Positions 58,886 to 64,000 of a stretch of 64,000 nt of DNA are shown in pieces. The translations under genes and the position numbers were made by a program. How positions within the stretch are numbered: position 1 is the first letter of the stretch; every line of letters begins with the position of its first letter. Under the pieces are notes generated by a model, which worked only from the letters and a program-made list of their open reading frames with translations, made no database searches and had not been told where the DNA came from. Origin of the DNA: Spongilla lacustris (lineage: Eukaryota; Porifera; Demospongiae; Spongillida; Spongillidae); the NCBI GenBank assembly GCA_949361645.1, contig OX442426.1, positions 7,161,539 through 7,225,538 of the forward strand, given 5' to 3'.

Positions 58886-59600
58886 GCAACCTTGGTTTTT
58901 CTTTGTGAAGAAACCCTCTTCTGCGGAGTGTTGCATAGCTGGCTGTATGTGATGCCTTATCCTGCTTATATGCACAACTCTTCTCCTTGCTACATTTGAA
59001 ATTTCAACTTTCACTGGTGACTCTGTGCTTGTTATACTCCAGGCGCTGTCCCTCTGCTGCCTCAGCCATCATATGTCAGCCTCCACAAGGTCGGTTAACT
59101 CAGCCAACCTCCAGGGAAAGACGCTGTTGGTTTGAAGGATAAAGGAGCAGCAAAGTGCGAAAGTGCAAGAGTAGTTGCCTCTATCAGTGACTTATTAAAG
59201 GACTATAGAAGCGCTTGTCACATTTTATGGTCCAGGACATCCATTTTGTGTTGGGGTATGCAGAGGTGCTGCAATGTTGTCAAACCTAGACACCAGCATA
59301 TCCTCTGTAGTCCCAGGAATTGCTGAACTTCCTTAGCAGTGCTGGGTGTAGCTTCCAAGTGACTCTTTTCTTCATTGCTGGAGTGAGTGAGGAAATCATC
59401 CATATGATGGCAGTGAAGCTAACAACCCTTCTTGACAGGGTTGGATGCAGGGGGAGGGGGGGGGAGGGAGTGGCAAAACCCAGTTCCATATCCATATGGC
59501 CCTGTCAAGAAGGGGCATTATCTTTGTCTCCATGCATCCGTTTGCAGCACTGCACAACTCAAATTGCTGCAACCATTCAGCTGCATCTCCCATTTGGAAC
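58690..59600 (-). mobile_element. Degraded Ty3/Gypsy-like retroelement pieces
   Basis: On the minus strand, AKEVQQFLGLQR (near 59300-59345) resembles the KEVQQFLGL motif that follows the reverse transcriptase core of Gypsy-type polyproteins. AEWLQQFELCSAANG (near 59535-59580) resembles the gag WxxQFE region. The order is scrambled and frames are broken. A poly-G run (58852-58884) interrupts it. No LTR was identified. Confidence 0.55.
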
Positions 59601-59991
59601 CCTGGAGTGACTTGGTGCAGTCATTCTCTGTTACCAATGAAGATGTCAATAACAGTTAAGCCATAGATTGATGACCTAACTTAGATGTAACGCTATATCT
59701 AAGCTCACTCATAATACAACTTTTGTTTGAAATACAGTATAGTAATGCACACAACTCACACATTCAGACGAGGGCAAGCAGAGATTGAACCCTGAGGCAT
59801 GCTCACAAAACTGAAAAAAATACACCTAACACGCGAACCAACGAGCCACCTCGCGACGAACGCGAACGACTGCGCATGCGCAATCTTGAGGCTGAATCTT
59901 AACCGCAGGCACATTAACGATATGCTGGTGTCTAGGTTTACAACATTGCAGCATCTCTGCATACCCCAACACAAAATGGATGTCCTCTATT
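59228..59991. repeat. Inverted repeat pair (about 65-75 bp arms)
   Basis: The left arm at 59228-59303 (contains CATCCATTTTGTGTTGGGGT) and the right arm at 59926-59991 (contains ACCCCAACACAAAATGGATG) are near-perfect reverse complements. A nested pair CCCTTCTTGACAGGG / CCCTGTCAAGAAGGG lies at about 59427-59441 and 59501-59515. Confidence 0.85.
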
Positions 59992-60540
59992 AAGTTTCAC
60001 GCTCATTTAATATTGTGGGCATTATTTGAATGTTAATAAATGTCGCAGGAAACGAATAACGCCCACGATGTACCACGTGCATAGAATCCGATACATATCT
60101 GGCAATACAAGTAGGTGTGGCCTATATCTCGTCACCAAGCCATATTGATAAAGTTAGCTGGGCGATGAAAGGTCTTTGTGCGCATGCGCTAATCATTACC
60201 CAGAAACTATCACGCTACTTGCCACTTTAGCCGAAGCCACAATGCTGAGTACACTAGTGGTGCGCACTCATTGAAACTACCCTACACTTGGAAAACGTTT
60301 GAACTTGGTCCAAAGAGCGAGGGTAGTAAGTTGATTAGTACGAAACTGTACATATACGACGGACGTCGACGGTCTGAGACGAGGAAGTTTACGCTGAGAA
60401 CGAGAAGTTGAGTATGCGATTACTTCCTCCTACAAAGCAGGGCCTGGGGACGAGGCTAGGTGTGGCTACGTGTGCACATCCATCTATTGGGTGGATTATG
60501 TAATTTTACATAAGTCCACAGTCTCTATTGCAAGACGTTC

Positions 60541-61181
60541 ATGGCCAGTTCTGCGACAAAGTTGCTTAAGGTGGTCGTATTCGGAGCCACAGGCGGGACA
60601 GGACTCGAACTCTGCAGACAGGCGGCCGAGGCTGGGCACAACGTCACCGCTTATGTAAGGAGTCCCGAAAAGCTGACGGTTAAGCACCCGAACCTCGTGT
60701 GCGTGAAGGGAACGCTTGAGGACGCCGCAGCTGTGGAGGCGGTAGTGAGGGAGAAGGACGCGGTACTGGTGGCTCTGGGAGGGCGCTCCTTACTTACTCG
60801 CGACACCGCGTGCTCAGTGGGGACCCGGGTGATCCTTGGCGCCATGAAGATCGTCGTATCATAGTTTGCACCTCATATGGCGTCGGGCCGGATAACCGTA
60901 AACTTCTGCCGTGGCCCATCCGAGCAATGCTCTACAACGCCCTCGCTGACAAAGACGAGCAGGAGGCGGACATCCAAAAGAGCGACACCGACTGGATCAT
61001 TGCCCGCCCGGTAGGACTCGTCAACGACCCCGCAAAAGGCAATATCCACGTGGAGCCGACTGGATTGCTCCTCGCTCCGTGTAGGCAAATTTCGCGAGCC
61101 GACGTAGCCGCCTTTATGCTCGGGCAGCTGGAGGATATGACGTATGTGCACAAGACTCCAACCATCTGCTGGTCCGTTTGA
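60541..61181 (+). pseudogene. Frameshifted NAD(P)-binding reductase (BLVRB/NmrA-like)
   Basis: This is an intronless gene of about 213 codons in two frames. The first part (60541 to about 60850) has VVVFGATGGTGLELCRQA, the Rossmann glycine motif, then AYVRSPEKL, DAVLVALGGRS and GTRVILGAMK. The second part (about 60856-61181) has RRIIVCTSYGVG, the substrate-side CTS motif seen in BLVRB-type atypical SDRs, and ends PTICWSV. Between AMK and RRIIV a few codons expected in the family are missing and the frame shifts, followed by TAG in the first frame. Either a small deletion inactivated the gene or the assembly lost bases; the rest is free of stops, which favours recent damage or an error. GC content is well above the surroundings. 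Retrocopy origin is possible because it has no introns, but no poly-A tail is clear. Confidence 0.75.
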
Positions 61182-61506
61182 CCTAGCTAACAAATTTTGT
61201 TTGTTGTTATTATTATTATTATTTTGGGTTGGGGGTACATGTATTTGGTGGATGTATGAGAATTGCTGCTTATTGCATATTGAATTGGTACATGAACGTG
61301 ATTGCGGCGATCGCGCACGGTTGTTCAATTCCATTGAAACATTGGAAACTAGGTTTAGAAAAGTAATATTGAAACGTACTTGCGTCATCCCTTAGCAACC
61401 ACCCCGACAACGAAATGACCTTTGGAATGTACAGCAAAACACGATAACTACATGTCCTATTGACAAGTTTATTGCACGGTGTAGTACTGTGACCTGTGCA
61501 CTTTGT

Positions 61507-61647
61507 ATGGTGCTTATCCCGTGCTCGGGCCGCACTCCCACGAAGAACTGTGGCCTTCGACAACGGCCTACCTCAAAAGAACACCCCTCAGAAAGAATGG
61601 ATTTCCCACGACCTCCAGCAAGAAACACCGAAAAACCAACGTGGAAG
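61507..61647 (+). CDS. Possible first exon of an unknown small protein
   Basis: ATG at 61507 opens 47 codons (begins MVLIPCSGRTPTKNCGLRQR), rich in Arg/Lys/Pro, up to a donor AAG|GTACAG in phase 0. A second frame through the same bases is also open. No family was recognised and no clear next exon was found. Confidence 0.25.
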
Positions 61648-62689
61648 GTACAGCTAAGGCATGTGTGTACCGTTTTTTTTGTGTAGGCTAATCGAGAACG
61701 ATAATTTTTGCGAAGTTATACACGAACAAAACTAGCCATTTTTTTTAGCGGTTTTCGAGCGTTGATAAAGAGTTGTTATTGTTTTATCTTTTTGGGTGGT
61801 GGTACAACTGAAGTGATGTTGTACTAAGTGTTAGAAAGTGGTGCTTTACTATATGGACACAAGTCGTTAGAGCTTGACATTCATGCATGGTGTGGTACTC
61901 GTATGGTGTGGTACTGGGTGAACCCGCTGAACTTTGCATGGTCCCCAAGTAGGCCAAATCCTGTAGTTACCTCATGTTGGAAAATACTATTAACTAAAAA
62001 AAGAATAGTTGACAAACCTAACTGTTCCACAGGTAGGGACTTGCAAGAGGCACTCATCAGCTAGGAGGACTGCTACAACAACTGCCATATGCATTTCACT
62101 TCTGGTAGGGAGATCAACTTCAAATGTACAAAGAATGGATTTGAAACTGAAAAAACGTCTGTCCAAAATCGGCTTGCAGTTTTGTAGCCATTAACGGCTG
62201 TCAAGGAAACAAATATGCATGCCAGTTGCAGCATATTGAGCACAAATTTAATGCAAGAGATATATTATTCCCAAGCTTTGTTGGTTGGAGAGTATGACCC
62301 TAATGGAAGCTATGACCTCTGCATGTACATGCATGTATGTACACAGACACTCCTAAATGAATTTGAATAGAACTGCATAAGTGCACAAACACATGCACCA
62401 CACTTATCCGTAACTGAACCGCTCATACTGTATTTACTCACCCCCACCCCCTCCAAAGAAAGTCTATCATTCTTGATGAGTGAGATGCCAGCTGCACAAT
62501 ACATTTTCATGGCAGTAAAGTCCCATCAGGGTTTTCTTTTACACTTAAAATGACAATTGATACCAAAGTACTATACAAGCACCTCAGTTATTCAATAAGA
62601 AGTCATGAAATGTCCTACATATAAATGATTTGCCTGGTCTGATGTCAGGACATCAAGCTATCAAGTCATTGGAATTATGATAAATGTGG

Positions 62690-63439
62690 ATGCATTGTTA
62701 GAGTTATCTGTTAATTTCACGCAGCCAGATGTGGCGTAAGGTGGTTCTCCAACACAGTCGTCCATTTGGCGGGTTGTGAATATGTATACATCATTAGGGA
62801 GTAGCTTTTGAAGTTTTCCAATATAAATAGCTGTTTTTGTTAAAAAAAAAGAATGCTTGCTTGATGAGAAAGGACAAGGAACAGTTAGTGTACGTGTTGA
62901 ACAAGATAATTGCTTACCGTTTTATCAGTTTCTGGATATTGAAATTCAACACTGAACAGTTTGAATTTGGGTTAGTGCCCGCAGGTATAGTTGTTGTTGG
63001 AATTAAAGGCCTTAAAGCAGGTGTGGGTATGGTGCACTGAGTTGATCCAGTAGGTTTAGCTATAAAGTATGCTGATGTTGTGTATGCCAGGAAAACAACA
63101 TGGCATGCAATTAAAATATTTAGACTTGCCTGTTACATTGTTCTTGTAATATGAATATTGAGAAGATATGGGGAAAGGGTAGGCAGACCAGCATAGCGTG
63201 TGGAGTAAAGAATCCACATAGAGAGCCATTTTCACCACTACTACTTTTGATCCTCATCAACATGTCAAGTGAAACCATTCCTGCATATTTTAAATCATCA
63301 GATTCATAGATAATAATTACATGCAAAAGGACTAAATATAATGACCCACGGCAAGCAGTGATCTGGGGCAAAATGTCTGGCTTGATCACTTTTCGTTGAT
63401 CTGTCCAAATCATATTTGGCTGCAAAAGTATATCTGCCT
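62690..63439 (-). CDS. Possible exons of a secreted or membrane protein
   Basis: At 63439-63350 a TTTTTTCAG acceptor and a GTGGGT donor bound 90 nt (phase 1 at both ends) reading ADILLQPNMIWTDQRKVIKP and DILPQITAC. At about 62800-62690 an open stretch reads LPNDVYIFTTRQMDDCVGEP then PYATSGCVKL. The paired Cys suggest an extracellular domain. I could not join the two in phase, so this may be a gene fragment. Confidence 0.25.
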
Positions 63440-63682
63440 CTGAAAAAAGGTGATCTAGCTGCATGGGTACATGCAAATTCTAACTTTGGCTCCACTTCAC
63501 CAGGCATATTTCACAATACATGTATATTGAATTACATGCGAATCCATATACATTTTTGACTTCACATATCATTTTAGGCAGCCAATGCTGATCCGTGTTG
63601 TATACCGTATATGACCTATAGTTATGCATGAGGCACTATTTAGTGTCAAAATCAGTATAAAAATTTAAATACTGAAATATTA

Positions 63683-63828
63683 GTAAGGAAACAAGAAAAA
63701 TTATACATTCAGAACATTGCAGAACTACATTATTTAGCAAATCTACCTGCCTGCATGGATTTGCTAAATGTACATGTAGGTATTTATGAATTTATGGAAG
63801 TATGATTTATTTCTTGTTTCCTTACTCA
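63683..63828. repeat. Palindromic element, about 145 bp
   Basis: Outer arms AGTAAGGAAACAAGAAA and TTTCTTGTTTCCTTACT, inner arms ATTTAGCAAATC and GATTTGCTAAAT. It is MITE-like, without coding capacity. Confidence 0.75.
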
Positions 63829-64000
63829 TTACTCAACTGAAATCCTACATCACCAATTTTATCTTGTTTAACCTGATGTGTCTGGGAGCATAATGCATGT
63901 GGTATAATGTAACATAGATGAAGCCTGGTGGTGGTGCCTAGCTGTTTATTAGCGGGTACTTTTACTGCTCTAAGCCCGAATAAAAGAACTAAATATGATG

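Larger units (their letters stand above)
61182..64000. other. Right edge, weak exon candidates only
   Basis: AT-rich DNA. Candidate exons are listed separately (61507-61647 plus; 62690-63439 minus). A palindrome occupies 63683-63828. Nothing else is supportable. Confidence 0.5.

Overview
The window is intron-rich animal DNA, most likely from an early-branching metazoan; a sponge is my best guess but is not proven. Support comes from compact multi-exon genes with GT-AG or GC-AG introns, a DCAF17 orthologue, a short TTC17-like membrane protein, a class III-like myosin and two tandem small receptor tyrosine kinases. The DNA is very rich in micro- and minisatellites and MITE-like palindromes. All exon models were built by hand from splice sites and reading-phase continuity, with no database search.

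Layout. 1.27-1.54 kb (+): small membrane-protein 3' exon. 2.26-2.33 kb (-): first exon of an unrecognised gene, head-to-head with a 3-exon TPR membrane protein resembling TTC17 (+, 2700-4915). 5.37-24.18 kb (-): a 23-exon unconventional myosin (about 1544 aa) with a complete motor, one IQ motif, a long proline-rich tail and a C-terminal SH2-like domain. Its second and third exons appear twice around a 200-N gap at 22318-22517, which looks like an unmerged contig overlap. 24.93-35.55 kb (+): DCAF17 (13 exons, 499 aa), divergent from the myosin.

36-58 kb is a segmental duplication. Unit 1 is the 3' end of DCAF17 followed by receptor kinase A (38652-43906). Unit 2 is a decayed DCAF17 3' copy (45.5-47.3 kb), an inserted 3.2-kb terminal-inverted-repeat element (about 48.1-51.3 kb) and receptor kinase B (53485-58293). 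B has an intact coding sequence (632 aa). A carries a frameshift in a C9 run in its ectodomain. 58.7-60.0 kb holds degraded retroelement pieces on the minus strand and nested inverted repeats. 60.54-61.18 kb (+) is an intronless NAD(P)-binding, BLVRB/NmrA-like reductase broken by one frameshift. 61.2-64 kb has only weak exon candidates and a palindrome.

The most notable item is the myosin motor joined to an SH2-like domain whose FLVR-type arginine is replaced by cysteine. The genes show no operon-like functional linkage. Myosin/DCAF17 and the minus-strand exon/TTC17-like gene are divergent pairs that may share promoters.
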